Translations under genes and position numbers: made by a program
In this document: positions 30,616-40,700 of the stretch, piece by piece
Position numbering within the stretch: position 1 is the stretch's first letter
How the letters are laid out: each line of letters opens with the position of its first letter
The notes under the pieces: generated by a model
Database searches by the model: none
What the model was told of the DNA's origin: nothing
What the model saw: the letters and a program-made list of their open reading frames with translations, nothing else
Assembly (NCBI GenBank): GCA_012513315.1
Contig: JAAZCL010000374.1
Location: forward strand, 1-41,332
Reading direction: 5' to 3'
Source: Bacteroidales bacterium
GTDB lineage: Bacteria > Bacteroidota > Bacteroidia > Bacteroidales > Dysgonomonadaceae
DNA: 41,332 nucleotides

Positions 30616-30995
30616 TTTTGCTTTAGTATCATGTTCGAAACCCTAGCAGATGATATTAATCTCCCATGGGAGTTATTAATATCTACATTCCATATGTGTG
30701 TAGTTGCACCAAGATGAAGCAAGGTGCCCACGGCATGAACTACTTCGCCTTCCTTAGCAGCAGAAATATGATTACAGCTAACCTGCGTACCCACAGGGAT
30801 TTCATGTTCTTTACAAAGAAAAAGAGAACCTTTGCCTGCAACAGACTCTGCAAGTGCAATAGTAGCACCACCGTGCAAAATACCAAATGGTTGGCATACA
30901 CGTTTATCAACAGGCATAATAGCTTCCACTATTCCTTTGGAAACACTTTTAAATTCAATCCCAAGTGTTTCCATCAAATTATTTGTTTCGCTCAT
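30612..30995 (-). CDS. Hotdog-fold thioesterase, likely DHNA-CoA thioesterase of the men operon
   Basis: RVCQPFGILHGGATIALAESVAG PaaI-like motif; 4-bp overlap with menF. Confidence 0.83.
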   Translation of the reverse strand: MSETNNLMETLGIEFKSVSKGIVEAIMPVDKRVCQPFGILHGGATIALAESVAGKGSLFLCKEHEIPVGTQVSCNHISAAKEGEVVHAVGTLLHLGATTHIWNVDINNSHGRLISSARVSNMILKQK

Positions 30996-31015
30996 ACTGA
31001 GTTATATTTTATCTG

Positions 31016-31023
31016 CAAAAATA
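31016..31023 (-). promoter_or_regulatory. -7 box (TATTTTTG) for men operon
   Basis: CAAAAATA on plus = TATTTTTG on minus, 21 nt upstream of the thioesterase ATG. Confidence 0.4.
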
Positions 31024-31124
31024 GTGATAACTTCAGTAAAACGGAATTATGAACTTAATGTTTATAATTATTCATGGAAGTTCCTTTATGTGTACAATTC
31101 CAGCTTTTAGTGAAATGGTCAATA

Positions 31125-31856
31125 TTAGGTTACTTTTTTATTGATTAGAATTTCTATCTCTTTTTCATTCAATATCTTAACGTTGGTAAAAAGAAACTTC
31201 GTGTCAAGGAAGTTGCCATATTGGTTACACTCCTCTACAGCAGAGTTAAGTCTCGATTTAATATCTTCATCAAAATGGAATAGTAGCAATAAAGTGAAAT
31301 AGTTGTTTTCTATTTCAAATTTTTCTATCAATACATCTGTTGAATTGAGATGAAATGTAAACTCATGATCTATAATCTCTTTTTGAAAACTCGTAAATTC
31401 CTGACGATTATTTGAAGTGAAGAGAGAGAAGAATCTCAGTCTTTTATCCTGCCCGCCCAATCCCGATGAGATGTATACCTGTTGTTGTCCCGAAAGGTCG
31501 GAAGTCAATATAATTCTGCTGCTAACAAGAGCCATTGACGACCAGTATACCAATTCTTTATCGGCTGGGCTGCTATGATAAGTTTCTATTGTTCGGTAAG
31601 CTCCAACATCAGGTATAGAAGCCAATAAGGTTAAGCTCTTTTTCTTCCTTTCAATATCTTCTTCCTGAGAGAATAAAATTGAAACTTCTTCATCTCTGTT
31701 GAAAGGTGGGTTTTCTTTTCTCAGTTTATCAAAGTATTTGAAGTAATCCATTTGTATATTTAGAGGAACTAAATCTTCAAGAATATGAAAGAAGTCTACT
31801 TCTTGTTGATTCAATGTCTGCCTAAGCCTTTCTAATAGATCATCATGTTCGCTCAT
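31125..31856 (-). CDS. Conserved-looking hypothetical protein
   Basis: Intact 243-aa ORF, no domain recognised; candidate -7 box immediately upstream. Confidence 0.7.
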   Translation of the reverse strand: MSEHDDLLERLRQTLNQQEVDFFHILEDLVPLNIQMDYFKYFDKLRKENPPFNRDEEVSILFSQEEDIERKKKSLTLLASIPDVGAYRTIETYHSSPADKELVYWSSMALVSSRIILTSDLSGQQQVYISSGLGGQDKRLRFFSLFTSNNRQEFTSFQKEIIDHEFTFHLNSTDVLIEKFEIENNYFTLLLLFHFDEDIKSRLNSAVEECNQYGNFLDTKFLFTNVKILNEKEIEILINKKVT

Positions 31857-32016
31857 AAAACAAAGATATAGTTTTTGGTTTAAAGTTTAAAAAATTGAGT
31901 GTTAATTCCTCAGAATTGTATAAATTCGCATAATCAATATATATTATACGTTATTTGTATAGTTTGATAAGATTACACTTAATTTAAGGTGATTAGAAAG
32001 AAAAGGAATCAGTTAT

Positions 32017-32451
32017 ATGAAAATAAAAATAGTAAATAAGTCCAAACATCCTCTTCCCAACTATGCCACAGCACTGGCGGCAGGTATGGATTTGCGAGCT
32101 AATTTAGAGGAATCGGTGGAATTGTTCCCTTTGGAACGTTCATTAATACCAACCGGTGTCTTTATTCAACTTCCAGAAGGTTACGAGGCGCAGATTCGTC
32201 CAAGAAGTGGTTTGGCAGTAAAGTATGGTGTTAGTATAGTAAATGCGCCAGGAACGATTGATGCAGATTACAGAGGAGAAATTAGAGTAGTTTTAGTGAA
32301 TTTGTCTAATGAAATTTTTACAGTCAATGATGGTGAAAGAATATGCCAAATGGTTATTTCTAAGCACGAGAGGATTGAATGGAGTGAAGTTGATGTTCTT
32401 GATGAAACTGAACGTGGAGAAGGTGGATTTGGACATACAGGCAAATTATAA
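32017..32451 (+). CDS. dut: dUTP diphosphatase
   Basis: [48 protein letters not shown]. Confidence 0.97.
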   Translation: MKIKIVNKSKHPLPNYATALAAGMDLRANLEESVELFPLERSLIPTGVFIQLPEGYEAQIRPRSGLAVKYGVSIVNAPGTIDADYRGEIRVVLVNLSNEIFTVNDGERICQMVISKHERIEWSEVDVLDETERGEGGFGHTGKL

Positions 32452-32458
32452 AAAAAGA

Positions 32459-34150
32459 ATGATATATATTATAATAGCATTTTGTCTTACACTGGTTAAT
32501 ATACCATTGTCTGTCAATGCTCAGATTGAAGATAGCAATAGAAAATTCGACTACTACTTCTATGAAGCTTTAAACGCAAAAGCTCAAGGTAAATATAGTG
32601 AGACACTAGATTTGCTATTACATTGTTATGATTTAGATTCAACCAATGCTAATGTCTTAATGGAGTTAGGATCATTTTATAGTGTTTTAGAAGAAAAAGA
32701 AAAAGCACTAGAGTATTATAAAAAAGCATTCCATTACGATAATTCAAACTACTATTATGGGATGCTTCTTGCAAACATGAGTAAGGAATTAAATTTAAAT
32801 CAGGAGGTGGTTGATATATACAGCCATTTACTGGAATTATATCCTGATAAGCTTGAGCTTCACTTTGAAATGGCAAATGCGTATGCTGATAATGGTGAGA
32901 TAGAAAAAGCAATAAAAGCACTTGATGAGCTTGAAAAAAGTGTAGGAGTTTCTGAAGCGCTTGCAATTAATAAGTTTAGGCTTTACTCAGTAATAGACAA
33001 CAAAGAAAAAGCTTTTGAGGAAATTCAGCAAATTATTGATAAAAATCCAGGTGATTTAAGATACATCATCCTTATGGGCGATCTTTACATGGATGATAGT
33101 CAAAAAGAAAAAGCCTTAAGTTATTACAAGCAAGCAGAAATAATCGACCCCGATTATCCGGCTCTGATACTTTCAATGGTTAATTACTACGAAAGAACTG
33201 GCAATAGTGAAGCGGCTCAGCATGAATTAAGAAATGCAATAACTGGCACTACAATGGATGTTGATACTAAAATTCAGCTTCTTACTAGATATTTAGGAGT
33301 ATTACAACAAAATAGCCTAGATTTAAAACAAGCAAATCCTCTTTTTGAATCACTTTTCGAGCAACACCCAAATAACACCCAAATAAATCTTATATACGGT
33401 AATGTCCTTTCACTACAAGATGATTACACGAATGCAGTAAAACAGTTTGAAATTTACATTGAAGACAACCCCGATAATCCAGTAGGGTATGAACAGATAA
33501 TTAGAGTTGCTCTACCTAAAGAAGACTTTTTGAAAGTTAGAGAGGTGACAACTAAAGCATTGGAGTATCTACCCCAAGAACCACAATTTTATTATTATCT
33601 GGGAGCTGTAAGTTATCAAGAAAAAAAATACAAAGAAGCACTCTCTATTTTCGAAAAAGGAATTAAAAATGCTAAATTCAATAATCCTATACTTGAGTCT
33701 GATTTCTATGGACAAATAGGCGATCTAAACTACTTTCTTGGTAACGAACAAACCGCATTTTCAAGTTACGAAAAAGCACTTCAGCTGAATCCTCAAAACC
33801 TCCCTGTATTAAACAATTATAGTTATTATCTGTCATTAGATAAAAGAGATTTAGATAGAGCCGAACTGATGAGTGGAATCACAGTTAAAGCTGAGCCACT
33901 AAACCCTACTTATCTCGATACATATGGTTGGATATTATATGAGCAGGGTTCTTATATAATGGCCAAAATATATATAGAAAAAGCTATCGAATATGAGGAT
34001 GGCCCATCTGCAGAAGTGTATGAGCATTATGGAGATGTATTATTCAAAACCGGCGAGGAAAATAAAGCCATTGAACAATGGAAAAAAGCAAGAGAACTAG
34101 GAGGAGACTCAAAAGCTCTTAAACGAAAAATCAGAAGAGGTAAACTATAA
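32459..34150 (+). CDS. Tetratricopeptide repeat protein, exported
   Basis: Likely start MIYIIIAFCLTLVNIPLSVNAQ (signal peptide) at 32459 rather than 32309; many TPR units (ALEYYKKAFHYD, ALSYYKQAEIIDPDYP, SYEKALQLNPQN). Confidence 0.88.
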   Translation: MIYIIIAFCLTLVNIPLSVNAQIEDSNRKFDYYFYEALNAKAQGKYSETLDLLLHCYDLDSTNANVLMELGSFYSVLEEKEKALEYYKKAFHYDNSNYYYGMLLANMSKELNLNQEVVDIYSHLLELYPDKLELHFEMANAYADNGEIEKAIKALDELEKSVGVSEALAINKFRLYSVIDNKEKAFEEIQQIIDKNPGDLRYIILMGDLYMDDSQKEKALSYYKQAEIIDPDYPALILSMVNYYERTGNSEAAQHELRNAITGTTMDVDTKIQLLTRYLGVLQQNSLDLKQANPLFESLFEQHPNNTQINLIYGNVLSLQDDYTNAVKQFEIYIEDNPDNPVGYEQIIRVALPKEDFLKVREVTTKALEYLPQEPQFYYYLGAVSYQEKKYKEALSIFEKGIKNAKFNNPILESDFYGQIGDLNYFLGNEQTAFSSYEKALQLNPQNLPVLNNYSYYLSLDKRDLDRAELMSGITVKAEPLNPTYLDTYGWILYEQGSYIMAKIYIEKAIEYEDGPSAEVYEHYGDVLFKTGEENKAIEQWKKARELGGDSKALKRKIRRGKL

Positions 34151-35001
34151 TGAGAAAACATAACTCGATATACATAATCGTACTATTTTTTTGTCTACTA
34201 AATGTTACACTTTTTACTGCGTGTAAATCCAAACATAAGGTTATTCACTCTACTACCCCTATTGAAGAGAAGGCAAACAGTGATCTTTTTATAGATATCA
34301 TCTCAAATGGCTTAAATTACACTACCTTTTCGTCTAGATTAAATCTTAATATTACCAATGGCTCTAAAACTTTAAGCTCAAAAGCAACACTTAGAATAGT
34401 AAAAGATAGTTCTATTCAGATTTCGGTGCAACCTCTCTTTGGTGTAGAGATGTTTAGATTTTACATCGATCCTTATCAGGTTGTATTGCTAGATAGAATG
34501 AATAAGAGGTATGTAGAAGAAACAATCTCTTCACTAAAAGAGCATTATCCCGTAGGATTCGACTTCTATACCCTACAATCTATGCTTACTAATACCCTCT
34601 TTATCACAGATGAAAGCAGAATTGAATACACCGATTTTAGAACGTTCAAATATACTCAAACATCAGATCTTTATTCTTTAACAGGCAAAGATCCCAATTC
34701 TGGAATTGAGTATTCGTTTACTGTAAACGGTGATGATAGGATTACAAATACTCATTTATTACACTCTCAAGATCAAATGTCTCTAAACTGGACTTATGAT
34801 GAATTTGCCCAGATGACAGAGTCAATATTTCCGCATAGAATGATGGTTTCTATTAATACTCAAAACAGAAAGCTCGACTCAGAATTAAAGTTTACAGGAA
34901 TAGAAATTAACGAGCCATTCAGTATATCCATAAGTATACCAAATGGGTATCGAAAAGTAGCTATTGCCGATATTATAAAAATTATTGCACCAAATCAATG
35001 A
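34150..35001 (+). CDS. DUF4292 family lipoprotein
   Basis: Lipobox LFTACKSK; FSSRLNLNITNGSKTLSSKATLRIVKDSSIQISVQPLFGVEMFRFYIDP. Confidence 0.82.
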   Translation: MRKHNSIYIIVLFFCLLNVTLFTACKSKHKVIHSTTPIEEKANSDLFIDIISNGLNYTTFSSRLNLNITNGSKTLSSKATLRIVKDSSIQISVQPLFGVEMFRFYIDPYQVVLLDRMNKRYVEETISSLKEHYPVGFDFYTLQSMLTNTLFITDESRIEYTDFRTFKYTQTSDLYSLTGKDPNSGIEYSFTVNGDDRITNTHLLHSQDQMSLNWTYDEFAQMTESIFPHRMMVSINTQNRKLDSELKFTGIEINEPFSISISIPNGYRKVAIADIIKIIAPNQ

Positions 35002-36347
35002 AAATACTAGTTCTCATTTCTGTTTTTTTATTTTCTGTAACTTTACTATTCTCTCAAACAGAGCAAATAGAGAAACTGCAAAGACAGAGGCAAGCAATTC
35101 AGGAAGATATAAGAAATACAAATAAACTTTATCTCGATGTTAAAAAGCAGACAACCACAATCCTAGATCGAATAAATCTTATCAACAAGCAGATTTCTTC
35201 AAGAAGAGAGCTAATAGATGTACAGAGAAAAGAAGTTGAAGCTTTAACTAGAGAGGAGGCACGACTTCAAAAAGAAATTGAAAGACTTCAAATTGAATTA
35301 AAGAAGAAACAAGATAACTATGCCGATGCGATAAAGGGAATGGTTAATCAGAAGTTTAATCAGAATAAATTACTCTTTATATTATCAGGCAAGTCATTTG
35401 GTGAATCTATAAGAAGGATGCAATATCTTAGAGAGTACTCTAAATGGCAAAAGTCTCAGGCAGAGGAGATTAAAAAACAGAACACTGAGATTGCCAGCAA
35501 GCATAATGCTATTGCACAAGCCAAGGTAGATAAGCTAAAGGTCTTAGAGTCTATGCAACAGGAGAGGCAGAAACTTGAAAGTGAAGAACAAAGTTATCAG
35601 TTAGAAGTCTCTCAAGTTAGAGGTAAAGAAGAGCAGCTGCGAAAAGAATTGCAGAATAAGCAACGACAAGACAATCAGCTTAATAACCAAATAGAAAAAC
35701 TAATTGCAGAAGAGGTAGCGCGACTAGAACGTGAGGCCGAAGCACAAAGATTAGCCGAAGCACAAAGACTAGCTGAAGCTGCAAAACGACAAGAAGTTGA
35801 AAAGAAAGCAGATAAAAAAGAAGAAACAAAAGAAGTTGAAGCCGTTGAAGAGAAAGAGGTAAGTCCCAGCAGAGGAGTTGCCCCCAGTATAGGAACCAGT
35901 ACCAGCACTGCCTCAACAGAAAGTTTTAATTTATCTAAAGACTTTGCTTCAAACAGAGGTAGGTTGCCCATGCCAGTTGCAGGCACTTCATCAGTTGTAG
36001 GCAATTTTGGCACAAAGCAGCATAAAGAGTGGAACATCACCACAAATAGTAATGGAATAGACATTCAAGCCGAGAGGGGGGCAGATATACGTTCGGTGTT
36101 TGATGGAGAGGTCTCTAAAGTATTCTCATTCCCAGGATCTAATACTTGCGTTATTGTTCGACATGGCGAATATTATACATTCTACGCAAATATATTCGAT
36201 CTTTTCGTCAAACAAGGAGACAAGGTCAAAACAGGTCAGTCATTAGGCAGAATATTTACAGACCCTGATACTGGAGTGTCTACAATGCATTTTCAGTTGT
36301 GGCAAAAAACATCAAAGCTTAATCCTGCACCGTGGTTGAGCAGGTGA
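34998..36347 (+). CDS. EnvC-like murein hydrolase activator (coiled coil plus degenerate LytM/M23)
   Basis: Signal peptide, long coiled coil (EKLQRQRQAIQEDIRNTNKLYLDVKKQ), C-terminal LytM fold GIDIQAERGADIRSVFDGEVSKVFSFPGSNTCVIVRHGEYYTFYAN...TMHFQLW. Confidence 0.9.
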   Translation: MKILVLISVFLFSVTLLFSQTEQIEKLQRQRQAIQEDIRNTNKLYLDVKKQTTTILDRINLINKQISSRRELIDVQRKEVEALTREEARLQKEIERLQIELKKKQDNYADAIKGMVNQKFNQNKLLFILSGKSFGESIRRMQYLREYSKWQKSQAEEIKKQNTEIASKHNAIAQAKVDKLKVLESMQQERQKLESEEQSYQLEVSQVRGKEEQLRKELQNKQRQDNQLNNQIEKLIAEEVARLEREAEAQRLAEAQRLAEAAKRQEVEKKADKKEETKEVEAVEEKEVSPSRGVAPSIGTSTSTASTESFNLSKDFASNRGRLPMPVAGTSSVVGNFGTKQHKEWNITTNSNGIDIQAERGADIRSVFDGEVSKVFSFPGSNTCVIVRHGEYYTFYANIFDLFVKQGDKVKTGQSLGRIFTDPDTGVSTMHFQLWQKTSKLNPAPWLSR

Positions 36348-36374
36348 ACTAATAACTGTTTAGAAAGAGCTTAA

Positions 36375-36464
36375 TGTGAAAAGTATACTATGAAGAGTTT
36401 AATGTTATTATCTTGCTGTGAAAAGTATGCTGTAGAAAATTTAGTGTGAAGTGTATAGTAAAAA
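36375..36464. repeat. Three imperfect direct repeats upstream of MFS gene
   Basis: TGTGAAAAGTATACTATGAA (36375), TGTGAAAAGTATGCTGTAGAA (36417), TGTGAAGTGTATAGTAAAAA (36445). Confidence 0.55.
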
Positions 36465-36486
36465 ATATTTAAAATAACTAATAATC

Positions 36487-37776
36487 ATGTCATTGAAAAA
36501 TCGTCTTATAATAATGAATTTCCTCCAGTTTGCGGTTTGGGGGGCATACCTCACATCCTTGTCCCGCTACCTTGGTCCAGCAGGCATGGGAGCGTATATT
36601 GGTATTTTTTATTCAGTTCAGGGAATTGTTTCTATTTTCATGCCCGCATTTATAGGTATTATTGCCGACCGGTGGGTTTCTGCACAAAAGCTATTAGGTG
36701 CTTGTCATCTACTTGCAGCAGTCTTCATGGCTTCAGCAGCACTTTATGCAATTAACAGTGGGGGAAATGTGTCGTTTGCAATTTTCTTCACACTTTATAC
36801 ATTAAGTGTTGCGTTTTATATGCCTACTCTAGCACTTTCTAATTCTGTTGCATATACAATTCTAGACAGATCTGGATTGGATACAGTAAAAGCCTTCCCA
36901 CCAATTCGCGTATTTGGTACTATAGGCTTTATTTGTACAATGTGGATAGTTGATATTTTAGGTTATCAAACAACTCCGATGCAATTTATTATCAGTGCTT
37001 TAATTGGATTGCTTCTAGGGTTGTATTCTTTCACACTGCCTAATTGCCCTATTAGTACAGATACTAATGATAAGACGTGGGCACAACGATTAGGCTTAGA
37101 TGCTTTTAAGTTGTTTAAGCAGAAAAAGATGGCACTTTTCTTTATATTTTCAATGCTATTAGGTGTTTCACTTCAAATTACAAATGGTTTCGCCAACCCT
37201 TTTATTGCAAGCTTCGAAGCTGACCCACAATTTGCTAACAGCTTTGGTGTACAACATTCAAATATACTTATTTCACTATCACAGATATCCGAAGCACTTT
37301 GTATTTTATTAATTCCTTTCTTCTTAAGTAGATTCGGAATAAAGAAGGTTATACTAATAGCAATGTTTGCTTGGGTGCTTAGGTTTGGTTTATTCGGACT
37401 TGGTAATCCTGGAGGAGGACTTTGGCTGCTAATTATGTCTATGCTTGTTTATGGTGTGGCTTTTGACTTCTTTAATGTTTCCGGATCACTCTTTGTGGAT
37501 AAGGAAACGCCTCATAATATTCGCTCAAGTGCACAAGGAATGTTTATGTTAATGACAAATGGAGTTGGTGCTACAATAGGTACATTAGTAGCGCAGATGG
37601 TAGTAAACAAATTTACATCATGGCAAGATGTATTAGTAAATGGAGAAGTTAAATCGCTAATGATAGGCGATTGGCAGTCGGTTTGGTTTATATTTGCCGG
37701 ATATGCTTTAATCATTACAATTCTTTTTGCTATCCTATTTAAATATAAGCATACTCCCGATTTAAAGAAAAATTAA
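36487..37776 (+). CDS. MFS nucleoside permease (NupG/XapB-like)
   Basis: 12-TM MFS, N-terminus LKNRLIIMNFLQFAVWGAYLTSLSRYL...IFYSVQGIVSIFMPAFIGIIADRWV typical of nucleoside:H+ symporters. Confidence 0.85.
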   Translation: MSLKNRLIIMNFLQFAVWGAYLTSLSRYLGPAGMGAYIGIFYSVQGIVSIFMPAFIGIIADRWVSAQKLLGACHLLAAVFMASAALYAINSGGNVSFAIFFTLYTLSVAFYMPTLALSNSVAYTILDRSGLDTVKAFPPIRVFGTIGFICTMWIVDILGYQTTPMQFIISALIGLLLGLYSFTLPNCPISTDTNDKTWAQRLGLDAFKLFKQKKMALFFIFSMLLGVSLQITNGFANPFIASFEADPQFANSFGVQHSNILISLSQISEALCILLIPFFLSRFGIKKVILIAMFAWVLRFGLFGLGNPGGGLWLLIMSMLVYGVAFDFFNVSGSLFVDKETPHNIRSSAQGMFMLMTNGVGATIGTLVAQMVVNKFTSWQDVLVNGEVKSLMIGDWQSVWFIFAGYALIITILFAILFKYKHTPDLKKN

Positions 37777-37807
37777 ATCATATATTATTATCACAAAGTT
37801 TATATTA

Positions 37808-37848
37808 AAAGAGAGGGAATCAAAACGTGAAACCCTCTCTTTCTTTTT
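37808..37848. terminator. Bidirectional intrinsic terminator
   Basis: aaagagaggg-N15-ccctctcttt followed by ctttttaa, preceded by tatatta; between convergent genes. Confidence 0.88.
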
Positions 37849-37869
37849 AAACCTGTAATGGTTGTTTAT

Positions 37870-40677
37870 TTATTCCTCTACCACTGGTAACATTACAACT
37901 GTTTTAAGATCACCGTTCTCAAGTAGATTCGAAGCAAACTTCTTAATATCATCAGCAGTAATACTATTTACTGTCTCTAAATAATTAGTGTGATTATCCT
38001 CACTATAGAAATATTTAGTATTAAGATTATTAAGCCAGTATCTATTTTCTTTCAAATTCTCATCAAAGCTCTTGTTCATATATTCCTTAACCTTGCTAAA
38101 GTCGCCTTCACGAGGACCTTCGCTAGCAATTAAATTGAGTTCTCTGAGTACTATGCTATTCAAATGCGACATTTTATCAGGATCAGTATCATACATAATC
38201 TGCAAAAGTGTCTGTCCTTCCGGGTAACGAGAAATAGACCCCGAAGAGTAAACACCATATGTTCCACCTTCGTCTTCACGAATTTTCTCTGTATAAACGA
38301 TATCAAGAATCTGATCGAACATACTCATTAAAATCTGATTTCTTAATGTACGTTCTGTTGTTCCAGAAACTGTATTAAATACAGAAGCTTTAGGGTTTTG
38401 CATCTCTCTATTGAAAATATTCTCCATGTTCCCTTTCTCAAAATCCATTGGAACTTTTATGAATTCACCTTCTACAGCTTCGCCAGGTAATGATGCCAGA
38501 TACTGTTCAATAACCGGTCGCACTGAATCTTCATTTATATTTCCCACAAATGTAAACACAAAACTACCCGGATTAATAAAGATTTGTTTATACATCGTCA
38601 TCACCTTGTCATAATCAAGCTTTTTTATATCATCTGCTTTTACTCTCGCAGCTAGTGGGTTGTGACCATACAATGCATAATTTATAGAATCGCTAAATGC
38701 AACCATCGGATCAGCCTCCTGGTTTTTGAGTGCAGTTTCACTACGTTGTGCGTACGATAAAAATGCATCGTTATCTTTACGTGGAGATGTAAAGTATAGA
38801 TAAACCAGTTGCATCATACTTTCAAAATCCTTAATAGAAGATGACCCATTAAAATTTTGAGTTGTAAGAGAAACTGATGGAGCTGCAGAAACTGTTTTTC
38901 CTGCCAATACTTTTGGTAAATCTGTGGCACTGAAATTTCCTACACCTCCAAGTGTGATAATAGATCCCATTATTTTACTGTTAAGCGGATCTTGAATTGC
39001 ATACTGCGAATATCCACCTACACTGCTAGCAGTCATAAGTATCTCGTCATTCTTGAAATCGGTATCTTTAAGTATAACCTTAATGCCATTTTCAAGAGTC
39101 CATACTGTAGCACCCAAAACCTCATCCTTTTCTTCCTTAACAATCTTTCCAGGTGTAGGAGGATTAGACACCAGAGGCTCATCAATAACTTCACCTGCAT
39201 AAGGATCAATTGTTTCACCTTTCACATTGCTCAATACTGCAAGCAAGCTTTCTTCAGTAGGATAAACAAGACCCTCTTTATCTGGTCCTGTAATTGCAAT
39301 TACAATGTTTTCATCTCCAATAAGTTGTTGAATAGTTTGATTTATAGCTTCAACAGGAATATTAGGAGCAACCGCTTGTATAAACTGATATTCAAACTCG
39401 ATACCAGGAATAGGCTCACCATCAGTAAAAGCTCTTACATACTCATCCGAGTATGTTGAGTTTCTTTGTTTATCACGATTGTTATAAGAATCCTCGTAAT
39501 TTTTTAGAATATTAGTTCTCGCAATCTCATATTCACTTGCAGTAAAACCAAACTGTTTAGCCCTTTCAGTCTCACGAATCATTGCAGCAAGAGCATCTTC
39601 AATTTTATCTTCTGCGCTACCTGCTACCACCGTCCATGCGTCTTTAGTTTTTGCAACAAAATAGTCATCATCATACGCATAAGCAGATGTAAACGGAGCA
39701 TCTGGCTTCTGTAGTATTTCATCGAATCTCTGATTCATCATTGCAGATGCAGCATTCAATATATACTGAGTTAAATAACCTGCCTGAGTGTTTTTTAATT
39801 CATCAGGCATTGCATCATGCTTATAGAACATCATTATACTTGTGTTCCTAGCTTCTTTATCGGTAGCAATAGCTATGATAGGATCTTTGTTGTTGGGAAC
39901 TGGGAAATATTCACGCTCTGCCCTTTCAGTATCTAAAGGAATAGAAGCAAAAAGGCTTTTTACTTTTTGTTCCATTTCATCAACATCAAAATCACCTACA
40001 ACTATAATGCCTTGCAGATCCGGACGATACCACTTGTGGTAATATTCTCTAATCTCTTCCGGTTTGAAGTTGTTAATAACATCAATACTACCAATAGGCA
40101 TTCTGTTAGCATACTTGCTATCAACATACATCTTTGGCAATAACTGTTCCCATAGTCTTTGTTGTGCACCACCTCTTGTACGCCACTCCTCACGTATTAC
40201 ACCTCTCTCATTTTCAAGCTCCTCTTCTTCAAGAGCAATTTCAGAAGACCAGTCGTATAGCACCAACAGTGCCGAATCCATAAGATTAGCGTTTGTAGTT
40301 GGAATATTGGTCAAATAATATACAGTTTCATCAAAAGACGTGTAAGCATTAATGTTTGTACCAAACTTAATACCGTTATCCTGTAAATAATTGAGCATGT
40401 TTTTACCCGGAAAGTTAGTTGTTCCGTTAAAAGCCATGTGCTCTAAAAAGTGTGCAAGCCCTGCCTGATTATCCTCTTCCTGCATCGAGCCTACACGCTG
40501 GGCTATATAAAAATCGGCCCTGTTTTCTGGAAGACTGTTATGACGAATATAATATGTCAATCCATTCTCCAATTCACCTTTTCTTACTTCAGGATCAACC
40601 GGAAGAACTGGGTTTTGCTGTGCAAAAGCAGTTAAGCCAATCACAAACAGCAATAAGGTAATAATACTTTTATTCAT
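37870..40677 (-). CDS. M16 family zinc metallopeptidase (pitrilysin/insulinase)
   Basis: HFLEHMAFNGT (HxxEH), signal peptide MNKSIITLLLFVIGLTAFAQ; ATG at 40675-40677 preferred over TTG at 40704. Confidence 0.93.
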   Translation of the reverse strand: MNKSIITLLLFVIGLTAFAQQNPVLPVDPEVRKGELENGLTYYIRHNSLPENRADFYIAQRVGSMQEEDNQAGLAHFLEHMAFNGTTNFPGKNMLNYLQDNGIKFGTNINAYTSFDETVYYLTNIPTTNANLMDSALLVLYDWSSEIALEEEELENERGVIREEWRTRGGAQQRLWEQLLPKMYVDSKYANRMPIGSIDVINNFKPEEIREYYHKWYRPDLQGIIVVGDFDVDEMEQKVKSLFASIPLDTERAEREYFPVPNNKDPIIAIATDKEARNTSIMMFYKHDAMPDELKNTQAGYLTQYILNAASAMMNQRFDEILQKPDAPFTSAYAYDDDYFVAKTKDAWTVVAGSAEDKIEDALAAMIRETERAKQFGFTASEYEIARTNILKNYEDSYNNRDKQRNSTYSDEYVRAFTDGEPIPGIEFEYQFIQAVAPNIPVEAINQTIQQLIGDENIVIAITGPDKEGLVYPTEESLLAVLSNVKGETIDPYAGEVIDEPLVSNPPTPGKIVKEEKDEVLGATVWTLENGIKVILKDTDFKNDEILMTASSVGGYSQYAIQDPLNSKIMGSIITLGGVGNFSATDLPKVLAGKTVSAAPSVSLTTQNFNGSSSIKDFESMMQLVYLYFTSPRKDNDAFLSYAQRSETALKNQEADPMVAFSDSINYALYGHNPLAARVKADDIKKLDYDKVMTMYKQIFINPGSFVFTFVGNINEDSVRPVIEQYLASLPGEAVEGEFIKVPMDFEKGNMENIFNREMQNPKASVFNTVSGTTERTLRNQILMSMFDQILDIVYTEKIREDEGGTYGVYSSGSISRYPEGQTLLQIMYDTDPDKMSHLNSIVLRELNLIASEGPREGDFSKVKEYMNKSFDENLKENRYWLNNLNTKYFYSEDNHTNYLETVNSITADDIKKFASNLLENGDLKTVVMLPVVEE

Positions 40678-40700
40678 TCTTTTGTTTATTTGATTTAGAG

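Noticed and set aside
32309-32458. Extended N-terminus of the TPR ORF overlapping dut
   Set aside because: The signal peptide starts at MIYIIIAFCLTL (32459); the upstream part is an out-of-frame reading of dut.
35675-36064. 129-aa antisense ORF over the EnvC-like gene
   Set aside because: Ser/Ala/Leu-rich mirror of the Ala/Glu/Arg-rich coiled coil; typical shadow ORF.
38992-39459. 155-aa ORF antisense to the M16 peptidase
   Set aside because: Asn/Ile/Cys-rich with no domain; opposite a clearly coding frame.
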